From assembly GCA_902518415.1 (NCBI GenBank), contig CABYGA010000005.1:1-53836 (forward strand): a stretch of DNA of 53,836 bases, written 5' to 3'. A program made the translations under genes and the position numbers. The notes under the pieces are model-generated. The model ran no database searches. It saw only the letters and a list, made by a program, of their open reading frames with translations, and was not told the DNA's origin. Below are positions 32,477-42,421 of the stretch, piece by piece (position 1 is the first letter of the stretch; every line of letters starts with the position of its first letter). This DNA is from an uncultured Pelagibacteraceae bacterium (lineage in GTDB: Bacteria; Pseudomonadota; Alphaproteobacteria; Pelagibacterales; AG-422-B15).

Positions 32477-32927
32477 AAATAAAATTAATTTGGATGAAAT
32501 CAGAAATTTAATTCCACATCGAGAACCATTTCTTTTTTTAGATGAACTAACGAATATTGAAAGATTAAAAAATGCCACTGGTATTAAAACGTTTTCTAAT
32601 AATGAAGATTTTTTTAAAGGACATTTTCCGGGTCAACCTGTTGTGCCTGGTGTCATTTTAATTGAAATGATGGCTCAAACTGCAGCTGCATTGATCGCAT
32701 ACAGTATAAAGGAAGAGACCTTTGATAAAATTGTATATTTAATGAATATTGAAAATACAAAATTTCGAAAACCTGTTTTTCCTGATATGAAAATATTTAC
32801 AGATGTAAAAGCCTTAAGATCAAAAGGAAGGGTATGGAGATTTGAGGGGCATTCATATGATATTGATCAAAACGCAATATGTGAGGCAAAGTGGAGTGCA
32901 ATGATCATGGATAGAAATAATGAATAA
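32469..32927 (+). CDS. fabZ: 3-hydroxyacyl-[ACP] dehydratase
   Basis: IPHREPFLFLDELTNI; FFKGHFPGQPVVPGVILIEMMAQTAAAL. Confidence 0.96.
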   Translation: MLKNKINLDEIRNLIPHREPFLFLDELTNIERLKNATGIKTFSNNEDFFKGHFPGQPVVPGVILIEMMAQTAAALIAYSIKEETFDKIVYLMNIENTKFRKPVFPDMKIFTDVKALRSKGRVWRFEGHSYDIDQNAICEAKWSAMIMDRNNE

Positions 32928-33699
32928 TATACACAAAACAGCAATAATTGGAGATGACGTTATAATTGGTAATAACGTTACAATTGGTCCTAATTGTGTG
33001 CTTGAAGGCAATGTAAAGATAGGAAATAATAATATTATATATCCATCTGTTTATATAGCCGGCAATACAGAGATAGGTGAGGGGAATAAGTTCTTTCCAT
33101 TTTGCTCAATTGGGTCAATCCCTCAAGATTTAAAGTATAATGGTGAAAACAGTAAACTTATAATAGGAAATAAAAACACCTTTAGGGAACATTCGACTGC
33201 TAACCCTGGAACTTTAGGTGATAACATGGAAACAATCATTGGGAACTCTTCTTTGTTTATGGTTGGAGCGCATATAGCTCATGATTGTATAATAGGTGAC
33301 CAAGTAATTATGGCTAATCAGGCAACTCTTGGTGGACATGTCCATATAGACAGTAATTCAGTTCTAGGAGGCATTTCAGCAGTTCATCAATTTTGTAAAA
33401 TAGGAAAGATGGCGATGGTGGGTGGATTATCAGCAGTTGAAAATGATGTAATTCCCTATGGCCTAGCTTTGGGAAATAGGGCGAAATTAATAGGCGTAAA
33501 TATTGTAGGTTTAAAGAGAGCAAATTATAGTAAACAGACTATTAGAGAATATTCTAACATTGTTAACCAAATCTTTACTGGGAAAACTATCGCGTCTGAA
33601 ATTGAGAATTTGAGCAGTAACGACAATGAATTAAAAAAAGAACTTTTAGTTTTCTTAAATAAAGATAGCTCAAGAGGTCTTTGTAAATATGAAAAATAA
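32920..33699 (+). CDS. lpxA: Acyl-[ACP]--UDP-N-acetylglucosamine O-acyltransferase
   Basis: IHKTAIIGDDVIIGNNVTIGPNCVLEGNVKIG; CSIGSIPQDLKYNGENSKLIIGNKNTFREHSTANPGT. Confidence 0.96.
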   Translation: MNNIHKTAIIGDDVIIGNNVTIGPNCVLEGNVKIGNNNIIYPSVYIAGNTEIGEGNKFFPFCSIGSIPQDLKYNGENSKLIIGNKNTFREHSTANPGTLGDNMETIIGNSSLFMVGAHIAHDCIIGDQVIMANQATLGGHVHIDSNSVLGGISAVHQFCKIGKMAMVGGLSAVENDVIPYGLALGNRAKLIGVNIVGLKRANYSKQTIREYSNIVNQIFTGKTIASEIENLSSNDNELKKELLVFLNKDSSRGLCKYEK

Positions 33700-34510
33700 A
33701 ACCTCAATTTGTATTATAGGTGGCTTCGATCAACTGTCAAAGTCATATTTTCAGGACGTAAAAAAAAAATACAACTCTGTTTATTTTGTAAACTTATTAA
33801 ATAATACTTATACCGTTGAAAATTTATATAATTATAAAATATTTCAATTAAAAAAAATATTAGAACTGCTTAAGTTAAAAAGTGTTACTGAAATAGTATT
33901 TCTAGGAAAGCTTGAAAGGCCAAATCTTAATGATTTTAAAAGTGATGGCATTGTTGAAAAATATATACCTTTACTTTTAAATAAGTATAAGAAAGGTGAT
34001 GGTGCAGTTCTAAATGCAATAATAAAAATATTTAAAGAATTTAATTATAAAACAGTTTCACCTTTAAAATTTTCAGAAAACTTCACGTTTAAGAATAATA
34101 ATTTACCAAACATAAAGGCAAAAGAAGACTTTATTGATATAGATAAATCAATCAGTTTGTTAAATGATATATCTAAATATGATAATGCTCAAAGTGTCGT
34201 AACTATTAACGGGTATATAATAGCAATTGAAGCAGTTGAAGGCACTGACGCACTTTTAAAACGGGTTTACAAAATAAGAAAAGATCTAAATCAGTTATCG
34301 AGTAGATCAGGATTTTTAATAAAAATACCTAAAAAACATCAAAGCAAGCTAATTGATTTACCTGTTATTGGGCCAAAAACCATTAAATTAATATTCAAAG
34401 CAAATCTTAAGGGCCTTGCAATAGATCAAAGGAATACAATGGTACATAGGAAAAATGAGGTTCTTAGATTGATTAATGAATATAACTTAAAAATTTATAA
34501 TATAAATTGA
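33689..34510 (+). CDS. lpxI: UDP-2,3-diacylglucosamine pyrophosphatase LpxI
   Basis: LGKLERPNLNDFKSDG; IAIEAVEGTDALLKR; IDLPVIGPKTIKLIFKANLKGLAID; directly after lpxA. Confidence 0.92.
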   Translation: MKNKTSICIIGGFDQLSKSYFQDVKKKYNSVYFVNLLNNTYTVENLYNYKIFQLKKILELLKLKSVTEIVFLGKLERPNLNDFKSDGIVEKYIPLLLNKYKKGDGAVLNAIIKIFKEFNYKTVSPLKFSENFTFKNNNLPNIKAKEDFIDIDKSISLLNDISKYDNAQSVVTINGYIIAIEAVEGTDALLKRVYKIRKDLNQLSSRSGFLIKIPKKHQSKLIDLPVIGPKTIKLIFKANLKGLAIDQRNTMVHRKNEVLRLINEYNLKIYNIN

Positions 34511-34514
34511 GAAA

Positions 34515-35840
34515 TCAACGTGTATTTTTACGTGATCTTCCGAAACCATATTTAGCTAAAGTATTCCCAGTATATAATTGTCTTGGCCTGCCAATTTTTT
34601 GTATTGGATCTTCAATCATTTCTGTCCATTGTGCTGTCCATCCGGCGGTCCTTGCAATTGCAAAAATCACGGTAAACATTTCCGGAGGAAAGCCAATTGC
34701 TTTAAGTATTATTCCTGAATAAAAATCGACATTTGGATAAAGTCTTTTATCAATAAAGTATTTATCATTTAATGCAATTTTTTCTAAGTCCATGGCAAGC
34801 TTTAATATTGGATCATTTTTAACACCAACGTGCTTAAGCACTTTCTGGCATATATTTTTCAGAATTTTAGCTCTAGGATCATAATTTTTGTATACTCTAT
34901 GACCAAATCCCATCAATTTAAAAGGGTCTTTTTTATTTTTAGCTTTTGCAATGTACTTTTTTATATTTTTTGATGATCCAATCTCTTCTAGCATTTCTAA
35001 TGCAGCTTGGTTGGCTCCACCATGCGCAGGTCCCCAAAGCGATGATACACCAGCAGCTATACAGGCAAATGGATTTGCACCTGAAGACCCTGCAAGCCTT
35101 ACAGTTGATGTAGATGCATTTTGCTCATGATCAGCATGAAGAATTAGAATTGTATCCATTGCTTTTGCAAGAACAGGTGAAACTTTATAGTTTTCTGCAG
35201 TATTGCTAAAGCACATGTATAAAAAATTTTCTGAAAAAGAAAGGTTATTTCTTGGAGAAACAAAGGCTTGGCCCAAGGAATATTTGTATGCCATTGCACC
35301 AATTGTAGCTGATTTTGCTATAATTCTTCTTGTTGCTTCCTGTCTTTGATGCGAGTCATTGATATTTAAAGTATCTTGGTAAAAGGAGGATAAGGCACCC
35401 ATAACGCCAACCATCATTGCCATAGGATGAGCATCTCTTCTAAATCCTTGAAAAAAGTTTATGATCTGCTCATGAAGCAGAGTGTGTCTTGTAATAAGTC
35501 TTTTGTATTTGGCAAGTTGTTCTTTATTTGGTAGATCTCCATAGATAAGCAAGTTAACAACTTCAATGAAATCACTTTTTTTTGCTAATTCTTCAATATC
35601 ATAACCTCTATATCTTAGAATACCTTTATCTCCATCAATATATGTAATCTTTGACTCGCATGAGGCAGTAGATGTAAAACCTGGGTCGTATGTAAATATA
35701 TTGGCCTCAGCATGTAATTTAGATATATCTATAACAGCTTCACCTTCAGTAGAGTTATATATTGGAAATTCGTAGGTTGTTTCGTCGATTATCAGTTTGG
35801 CTTTTCTATTATTATTTTTATTTAATTTCTTCTTAACCAT
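34515..35840 (-). CDS. gltA: Citrate synthase
   Basis: [99 protein letters not shown]. Confidence 0.98.
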   Translation of the reverse strand: MVKKKLNKNNNRKAKLIIDETTYEFPIYNSTEGEAVIDISKLHAEANIFTYDPGFTSTASCESKITYIDGDKGILRYRGYDIEELAKKSDFIEVVNLLIYGDLPNKEQLAKYKRLITRHTLLHEQIINFFQGFRRDAHPMAMMVGVMGALSSFYQDTLNINDSHQRQEATRRIIAKSATIGAMAYKYSLGQAFVSPRNNLSFSENFLYMCFSNTAENYKVSPVLAKAMDTILILHADHEQNASTSTVRLAGSSGANPFACIAAGVSSLWGPAHGGANQAALEMLEEIGSSKNIKKYIAKAKNKKDPFKLMGFGHRVYKNYDPRAKILKNICQKVLKHVGVKNDPILKLAMDLEKIALNDKYFIDKRLYPNVDFYSGIILKAIGFPPEMFTVIFAIARTAGWTAQWTEMIEDPIQKIGRPRQLYTGNTLAKYGFGRSRKNTR

Positions 35841-35890
35841 TTATATTGTTATAGATAAACTATTTCTAGAATAAAAAAAGTTAAAAAAAA

Positions 35891-36568
35891 TTAATATTTT
35901 CTTAACAGACCTATTAGCTTTCCCTGAATTTTAACTCTATGCGCAGATAGAATTCTTGTTTCATAAATAGGGTTAGCGCTTTCGAGTGCGATACTTTGAC
36001 CTTTTTTTCTTATTCTTTTTAATGTTGCTTCAGAGTCGTCAATTAGAGCAACAGCGATATCACCGTTCTCAACAAGATTAGTTTTTTTAATTAAAACAGT
36101 ATCTCCGTCATAAATACCTTCATTAATCATAGATTCACCTTCCACTGTTAAAGCATAGCTTTCACCGATAGGCATCATTTCTTTTGGAACATCTACTGAT
36201 GTATCGTTGTGTTGAATAGCTTCAATTGGGGTACCTGCTGCGATTTTACCAAGTAAAGGAAGGGTGCTTAATTTGCTGTTTTCATCTTTATTACTTCCTG
36301 TAAAATCCCCCACAATAATATTTTTATTGGTTTTATCCGATACTTTTAAAGTGGATATTGCATCCTTAATAACTTCTAACGCCCTAGCTTTGTGAGCTAG
36401 TCTTCTTACAAATCCTCTTTCTTCTAAGGCTATTACAAGTCTATGAATGCCTGATTTAGATTTAAGATTAAGCGCAGCTTTCATTTCTTCATAAGATGGT
36501 GTCACACCACTTTTTATCTGGTAGCCCTGAATGTATTCTAATAGTTCTTTTTGTTTTTTTGTTAACAT
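35891..36568 (-). CDS. lexA: LexA repressor
   Basis: MLTKKQKELLEYIQGYQIKSGVTPSYEEMKAAL; cleavage region LLGKIAAGTPIEA; catalytic GESMINEGIYDGDTVLI ... ATLKRI. ORF-track start 36607 is upstream of the conserved N-terminus and would put an SOS box inside the gene; ATG at 36568 is preferred. Confidence 0.95.
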   Translation of the reverse strand: MLTKKQKELLEYIQGYQIKSGVTPSYEEMKAALNLKSKSGIHRLVIALEERGFVRRLAHKARALEVIKDAISTLKVSDKTNKNIIVGDFTGSNKDENSKLSTLPLLGKIAAGTPIEAIQHNDTSVDVPKEMMPIGESYALTVEGESMINEGIYDGDTVLIKKTNLVENGDIAVALIDDSEATLKRIRKKGQSIALESANPIYETRILSAHRVKIQGKLIGLLRKY

Positions 36569-36588
36569 TGATTCGATCCTATACTCAT

Positions 36589-36603
36589 GTTCTACCAATG
36601 TTC
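36589..36603 (-). promoter_or_regulatory. SOS box (LexA operator), alphaproteobacterial type
   Basis: Plus strand GTTCTACCAATGTTC = GTTC-N7-GTTC, starting 21 nt upstream of the preferred lexA ATG. Confidence 0.8.
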
Positions 36604-36666
36604 TCATTATCTTTCAATGAAATAATATTCAATATAATCAATAATTTAATTAGTACAGTTTAACTA

Positions 36667-37458
36667 TCAATTTAGAATATTTGCAATATCAGATGATAAT
36701 TGTTCTGATTTCATAAGGTATTCGCCTATGAGAAAATTATTAATACCAGTTAAAGAAATAATTTTACTCACATCACTATGACTATGAAAACCACTTTCTG
36801 AGATAAAAATTTTATTTAAATCAGCAATATAACTACTGAGCTCGATTGTAGTTTCTATTCTGGTTTCAAAATTATTTAAGTTTCTATTATTTATTCCGAT
36901 TAATTCTGATTGCATGTTTATTGCTCTTTCAAGCTCCTCCTTATTATGAATTTCAATTATAACATCTAGACCTATATTCAAAGCAATCGCTTCAAGTTTA
37001 TCCGCCTTTTTTTGATCTAGCATGGCTAAAATTATTAAAATGCAGCTTGCTCCCACTAACTTACTTTCATAAATTTGATATTCATCAACTATGAAATCTT
37101 TCCTTAAAATTGGTAAAGTGGATATTTTTCTTATTTCAATAAGATCTTCAATTCTTCCTTTGAAATATTTTTCATCTGTCAATATTGATAAACAGGAAAC
37201 ACCGCTTTCTTCATATATTTTTGCAATATTAGATAAGTTTATTTCTTCATTTACAAAATTTCCTAAAGAAGGGCTTGCACGTTTTAATTCACCTATTATT
37301 GATGTTTGAGACATTTCATCTTTTAATTTTTTAGAAAAACTGAAATCGTGCGAAGTTAAATTTTTTAACTTATTTAGGATATCACTTTGAGTATGTAGCT
37401 TTTTTTGCTTATCAACAAAGTCAATCTTGTAATCATATATTTCCTTCAAAATTGACAT
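36667..37458 (-). CDS. trpC: Indole-3-glycerol phosphate synthase
   Basis: IIGELKRASPSLGNF; LRKDFIVDEYQIYESKLVGASCILII; GINNRNLNNFETRIE; ISESGFHSHSDV. Confidence 0.97.
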   Translation of the reverse strand: MSILKEIYDYKIDFVDKQKKLHTQSDILNKLKNLTSHDFSFSKKLKDEMSQTSIIGELKRASPSLGNFVNEEINLSNIAKIYEESGVSCLSILTDEKYFKGRIEDLIEIRKISTLPILRKDFIVDEYQIYESKLVGASCILIILAMLDQKKADKLEAIALNIGLDVIIEIHNKEELERAINMQSELIGINNRNLNNFETRIETTIELSSYIADLNKIFISESGFHSHSDVSKIISLTGINNFLIGEYLMKSEQLSSDIANILN

Positions 37459-38474
37459 TATTTATTTGTGAATTTAATTAATTTATTTATTTGGTTTAAT
37501 GGTTCTCCGCTCCTTATTAAATCTGAGGCTTTTTGATATGCTTTTAGAATATTTGCTTCATTCAGTTCATGGGACTCATGAGCAAGTAATCCAAAAGCTG
37601 CATTTATACATACTGACTTATAGAACGAGTCATTTTTTCCATTGAAAATTTCAATTATTCTGTCGGCATTATATTTTGCATCTTTTCCTAAAATTTCATT
37701 ATTAATTGGTCTAGGAATATCTATTGTTGCTGGATCAAATTTAATTTCACCCGATAGTTTTGAATAAATTGCATTTTCACCTTCTAATGAAATTTCATCA
37801 TTTCCATTATATCCAGATACTATGCAGGCATTTTTATTGCTATTTTTTGAAAAAATATCTTTATATATATTAAATACCTCTTGTGAATAGACGCCAACTA
37901 GTTGAGTCTTTACATCTGCAGGGTTCAATAGGGGCCCTAGCATATTAAATATTGTTCTAATCCCCAATTGCTGTCTCACTGGCCCAACATATTTCATTGC
38001 AGGGTGATGATTAGGAGCAAACATAAAGCACAGACCAATTTCGTTAATGCAATCTTCTAATCTTGATGTATTCATATCAATATTGATACCCAGAGCTTTA
38101 AGAACGTCTGCTGATCCACATTTTGATGTCAACGCTCTATTCCCATGTTTGGCAATAGGTATGCCATGTGAAGCCAAAACAAATGCTGTGGCTGTAGATA
38201 TGTTAAGGCTATTTTTTCCATCACCTCCAGTTCCACATGTATCCATTGAATTTTCTGGGGCAGCGACAGAAATCATTTTAGATCTCATCACTTCAATTGC
38301 ACCAATCATATGATCGGCCCTTACACCAGATTTTTGAAGTATAGATAAAAAGGAACTTATTTGAATGTCACTAACTGAACCATTCATGATTAAATTGAAT
38401 GCTTTCATTGTAGATTCTAGGTCAAGTTTATCGTTGAGCACTAAATCAATAAATGTTTTAAATTCAATATTCAT
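37458..38474 (-). CDS. trpD: Anthranilate phosphoribosyltransferase
   Basis: DTCGTGGDGKNSLNISTATAFVLASHGIPIAKHGNRALTSKCGSADVLKALG. Confidence 0.97.
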   Translation of the reverse strand: MNIEFKTFIDLVLNDKLDLESTMKAFNLIMNGSVSDIQISSFLSILQKSGVRADHMIGAIEVMRSKMISVAAPENSMDTCGTGGDGKNSLNISTATAFVLASHGIPIAKHGNRALTSKCGSADVLKALGINIDMNTSRLEDCINEIGLCFMFAPNHHPAMKYVGPVRQQLGIRTIFNMLGPLLNPADVKTQLVGVYSQEVFNIYKDIFSKNSNKNACIVSGYNGNDEISLEGENAIYSKLSGEIKFDPATIDIPRPINNEILGKDAKYNADRIIEIFNGKNDSFYKSVCINAAFGLLAHESHELNEANILKAYQKASDLIRSGEPLNQINKLIKFTNK

Positions 38475-39046
38475 ATTTCTAAAAAGTTTTTTATAATTTT
38501 CTTACCGTAAGGTGCAGTGGCAATGCTTTCTGGGTGAAATTGTACTCCGTAGACAGGATATTTAATGTGTTGAATGCCCATAATTACTTTTTTATTATCA
38601 TCAATCGTATCAGATATTATTTTAAAATATCCAGGAAGAGTATTATTTTTAATTACAAGACTATGATATCTGGTAGCATCAAATTTCTTTGGAAGGCCTT
38701 TAAATATTTCTGAACCTTTGTTAGATACAGTCGATACTTTACCATGCATTATTTTAGAGGCTTTTATGATTTTAGCATTAAAAGCTTGTCCAATGGATTG
38801 ATGCCCTAAACAAACGCCTAATATTGGAAATTTATTATAGAAATATTTAATAAGGTCAACGCTTATTCCGGCTTCATCAGGCGTACAAGGGCCAGGGGAA
38901 ATAATTATTTTTTTAGGATTCAGCTTTCTTATTTTTTGTAATGTTATTTTATCATTTCTAAATACTTGAACTTTGTAATTATGCTCTTCAACGTAATGTA
39001 CTAAATTATAAGTAAAGCTATCATAGTTATCGATTATTAATATCAT
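38471..39046 (-). CDS. trpG: Anthranilate synthase component II (glutamine amidotransferase)
   Basis: IIDNYDSFTYNLVHYV; ISPGPCTPDEAG; LGVCLGHQSIGQAF; GVQFHPESIAT. Confidence 0.97.
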   Translation of the reverse strand: MILIIDNYDSFTYNLVHYVEEHNYKVQVFRNDKITLQKIRKLNPKKIIISPGPCTPDEAGISVDLIKYFYNKFPILGVCLGHQSIGQAFNAKIIKASKIMHGKVSTVSNKGSEIFKGLPKKFDATRYHSLVIKNNTLPGYFKIISDTIDDNKKVIMGIQHIKYPVYGVQFHPESIATAPYGKKIIKNFLEI

Positions 39047-40524
39047 TGAACATTACCCATTACTATCTCAGCTGCATTAAGTACAGCTTTAGCCTTGTTA
39101 ATTGTTTCGTTAAACTCTTTCTCAGAGTCACTGTCGAATACTACACCGCCACCAGCTTGAACATATAGTTTATTGTTTGTTATTATTCCTGTTCTCAAGA
39201 CAATACATGTATCCATATCTCCATTAGATGATATATATCCGATCCCTCCTGAATATATACCTCGCTTAGTAGTTTCTAATTCATCTATGATTTGCATGGC
39301 CCTTATTTTTGGAGCACCAGAGACAGTTCCTGCAGGAAAACCCGCCATAAGTGCAGAAATTGATGAAGTATCAGGTTTTAATTTGCCAGTGATATTTGAA
39401 ACTATATGCATAACATGTGAATAGCGTTCTATCTTAAATTTCGATGTAACCTTGACGGTTGATTTTTTTGATACTTTTCCAACGTCATTTCTTCCTAGGT
39501 CTAAAAGCATTAAATGTTCGGCAATTTCTTTCTTGTCGCTCATTAATTCAGACTCAAACTTCTTGTCTTCGATCTTATTCTTTCCTCTAGGTCTGGTTCC
39601 AGCAATTGGCCTGATAGTTATTTCATTTGATCTAAGTCTTACTAGTATTTCAGGGCTCGATCCTACAATTTCAAATTTGGGAAGATTGAAATAGTACATA
39701 AAAGGCGAAGGATTAGTTTTTCTTAATACTTCATACAGAAAGCTACTTTTCTGATTAAAGTTAGTTTCAAATCGCTGACTTGGAACTACTTGGAATATAT
39801 CGCCATTTTTTATGTATTGTTTTGCTTTTTTAATATTCGTTTTAAAGGTTGTTTTTGTCATATTAGACTTAACAGTGATTTTTTTCTTTTTATTGAAATT
39901 TATATCTCTATAGCCTTTGACCTTCTTTATGTAATTTTCAATTTCATTTATATCTAGAATTTGCTTATGGAAATTTCTCTTTTTTGTATCTGATAGGTAA
40001 TGTTTAATTATAAAAAGAGAAGCAGAAATATTGTCATATATAAGTAAACTATTAGGTATAAACATTATAATGTCAGGAGTTTTTAGGTCGTCTTTCTTTC
40101 TTTTAGATGATATTTTTTCAACTTTATTTATATTCTCATAAGCTACATATCCGAAAAAGGCACCTGACATTGGTGGCAATTTTTTACTTTTTATAAAGTT
40201 TAAGTTTTTTATAATGGTGTCAATTTTTTTAAGTGGACTGCCACTAAATTTAATTTTTTTTATAACTTTATTACTTTCTAAAGTAAGCGCGTCATTCGTT
40301 AATTGAATAGTCCTTAGTGAGTCATATCCACATATAGAGTATCTTCCCTTTTCACGACCTTTTTCAACTGATTCATAAAGGAAGCTATATTTATTTTTTT
40401 CAACTAAATTTATGAATGACGGAATTGGATCAGAATTTAATTTTAAAATTTTCTTATAAAAAATAAAATTAGATTTTTTTTTTATTAAATTATCAAATTG
40501 TTTCTTAGAATGAGAAAAGGTCAT
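39043..40524 (-). CDS. trpE: Anthranilate synthase component I
   Basis: [71 protein letters not shown]. Confidence 0.97.
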   Translation of the reverse strand: MTFSHSKKQFDNLIKKKSNFIFYKKILKLNSDPIPSFINLVEKNKYSFLYESVEKGREKGRYSICGYDSLRTIQLTNDALTLESNKVIKKIKFSGSPLKKIDTIIKNLNFIKSKKLPPMSGAFFGYVAYENINKVEKISSKRKKDDLKTPDIIMFIPNSLLIYDNISASLFIIKHYLSDTKKRNFHKQILDINEIENYIKKVKGYRDINFNKKKKITVKSNMTKTTFKTNIKKAKQYIKNGDIFQVVPSQRFETNFNQKSSFLYEVLRKTNPSPFMYYFNLPKFEIVGSSPEILVRLRSNEITIRPIAGTRPRGKNKIEDKKFESELMSDKKEIAEHLMLLDLGRNDVGKVSKKSTVKVTSKFKIERYSHVMHIVSNITGKLKPDTSSISALMAGFPAGTVSGAPKIRAMQIIDELETTKRGIYSGGIGYISSNGDMDTCIVLRTGIITNNKLYVQAGGGVVFDSDSEKEFNETINKAKAVLNAAEIVMGNVQ

Positions 40525-42374
40525 TACATGAACAATTTATCAATATTCTGAGAATATACTTCATAATCTGTATTATCTATAATTTTCTGACCAATTATTG
40601 ATTCTAGTGAAGAATTAAAATTTTGTATAATGTTATTCTCAATTTCTGAATAGTATGTATCAGAAATATAGCTGTCAGGTTTGGTTATTTTTATTAAAGC
40701 TCCTATCCCTATATCGTCATTATTCATTATAATTTTTACATTGTCCTCTAAACTAATATTAAAAATTGATGATAGAGACTCATTTGAAATATTTTCATCG
40801 TTTCTTTTCAAATCATTTAATTCTTTAATTTCTATACTATTTAATCTCGCGTACTCTTCAAATTTATCGATTCCTTTAAACTGCAAATCAATCAGTATCT
40901 CATCAGCCTTGCTTGATATTCTTGATTTTTTTTGATTTTCTATATAATCACGCTGTATTTCTTCCTTGACCATTGAGAATTCAGGTATGAAAGACTCTCG
41001 TTTATCTGAAATGGAATATATAAATGCAGCGTTGTCATTAAAAATAATTTCAGATAAAAATCCAATAGGCTGATCGAAATTTAATTGTATTTCCTCATTA
41101 TTTATTTTATTTACCAAATTATCACTTGATGATGATTTTGTGATTTTCACTTTACTCAAACTATCCATAATTTCATTTAAATCATAATCATTTAAGAGCA
41201 TTTCATCTGCTAAATTAACAGTGTCATCAAATTCAACATATGCAGCTTCCTCTGCTAAATATTTGTTTATATCTTTCCCAACTTCGCTTAATAATTGAGT
41301 CTCTTTTTCCTCAATGTTCAATAATTTAAAGACATAGTGCCCAATACCTTGATACTCAAGTGGAGGGGAGACGTCATCTATGTTTAAATTAAATATAGAA
41401 TTAGCTATTTCATCAGTAAATGTATTTTGAGAAAGTGTGAAGTCTTGTATTTTATTAAGTTCAACTTCATTATTTTCCATATATGAAAAAATTAAAGCTG
41501 GGTCATTTTTAGCCCATGTTTTGTAAAATTCATTTGCACTATCCTTATCTCTAAATCTAGCAAATTCTATCTCTCTCTTTTCTTCTTTGATATAAAGATT
41601 TTTATTATCATTGTAATATTCAACAATTTTATTTTCATCAATAGAATCTAAATCCACGAATTGATCTAGACTTATTTCAATATAATCAATTGTTGTTTTC
41701 TGAGAAACTTCATATTTAAATTTTTCTGTCTCATAATATTCTCGAAGCAATTCATCACTTAATTCAATATCTAAGTCCTCATCATTTAATATAAAATATC
41801 TTACAGATCTTTTTTCGCCTTCGTGATTAAATAAATGGTTTATAACCTGTTTATCTAGGAAGCCACTTATGTTAAAATTTTCAAATATGATACCTTGATA
41901 AATTGTATTCTCAATTTCATTTAAAAATGCCTCCTCATTTGGGAAATTATTGAAAATATAATTTTTATATTTTGTTTCAGAAAATAATCCATCAGCGTCT
42001 TTAAATTGTGGCAGTGAAGTGATTATAATCTTTAATGAAGTATCATTAATAAATATATTTTGCTTGTTGGCGTAGTCTTTAACCATTCTTGAGTAAATCA
42101 AGTCATTTAATAAAATATTGTGTAGCTGCAAATCTTTTGCCTCTTTTAAATTTATACTTGAACTAGTTTGCTGGTTATAAAGCGATACTGTTTTTTGAAA
42201 TTCATTATAGAATTCATCTAAAGTAATTTTTTCATTTCCGACCTTTGCAGCTAATTGGCTATTTCCTGAGGTAAGAATATCTCCAACACCCCATAGTGCA
42301 AAGCTCAAGACCATTATTCCAAGGAGAATCTTTCCAAAAATTGAGGATACTAAATTTCTTACTATATCTAACAT
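40524..42374 (-). CDS. ppiD: PpiD/SurA-type periplasmic peptidyl-prolyl isomerase
   Basis: N-terminal TM anchor (MLDIVRNLVSSIFGKILLGIMVLSFALWGVGDIL) then SurA-N-like domain KVGNEKITLDEFYNEFQ; upstream of trpE as in many alphaproteobacteria. Confidence 0.88.
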   Translation of the reverse strand: MLDIVRNLVSSIFGKILLGIMVLSFALWGVGDILTSGNSQLAAKVGNEKITLDEFYNEFQKTVSLYNQQTSSSINLKEAKDLQLHNILLNDLIYSRMVKDYANKQNIFINDTSLKIIITSLPQFKDADGLFSETKYKNYIFNNFPNEEAFLNEIENTIYQGIIFENFNISGFLDKQVINHLFNHEGEKRSVRYFILNDEDLDIELSDELLREYYETEKFKYEVSQKTTIDYIEISLDQFVDLDSIDENKIVEYYNDNKNLYIKEEKREIEFARFRDKDSANEFYKTWAKNDPALIFSYMENNEVELNKIQDFTLSQNTFTDEIANSIFNLNIDDVSPPLEYQGIGHYVFKLLNIEEKETQLLSEVGKDINKYLAEEAAYVEFDDTVNLADEMLLNDYDLNEIMDSLSKVKITKSSSSDNLVNKINNEEIQLNFDQPIGFLSEIIFNDNAAFIYSISDKRESFIPEFSMVKEEIQRDYIENQKKSRISSKADEILIDLQFKGIDKFEEYARLNSIEIKELNDLKRNDENISNESLSSIFNISLEDNVKIIMNNDDIGIGALIKITKPDSYISDTYYSEIENNIIQNFNSSLESIIGQKIIDNTDYEVYSQNIDKLFM

Positions 42375-42421
42375 TATGTCTTATGATGTATAAAAAGGTG
42401 TTATAAAAGGAATAACGTTGA

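Noticed and set aside
31499-33699. Repetitive Ile-Gly-x-Asn patterns as possible tandem DNA repeats
   Set aside because: They are the hexapeptide repeats of LpxD and LpxA beta-helices, not nucleotide repeats.
34507-34722. 71-aa plus-strand ORF overlapping the gltA 3' end
   Set aside because: Lies opposite conserved citrate synthase C-terminus; no start context.
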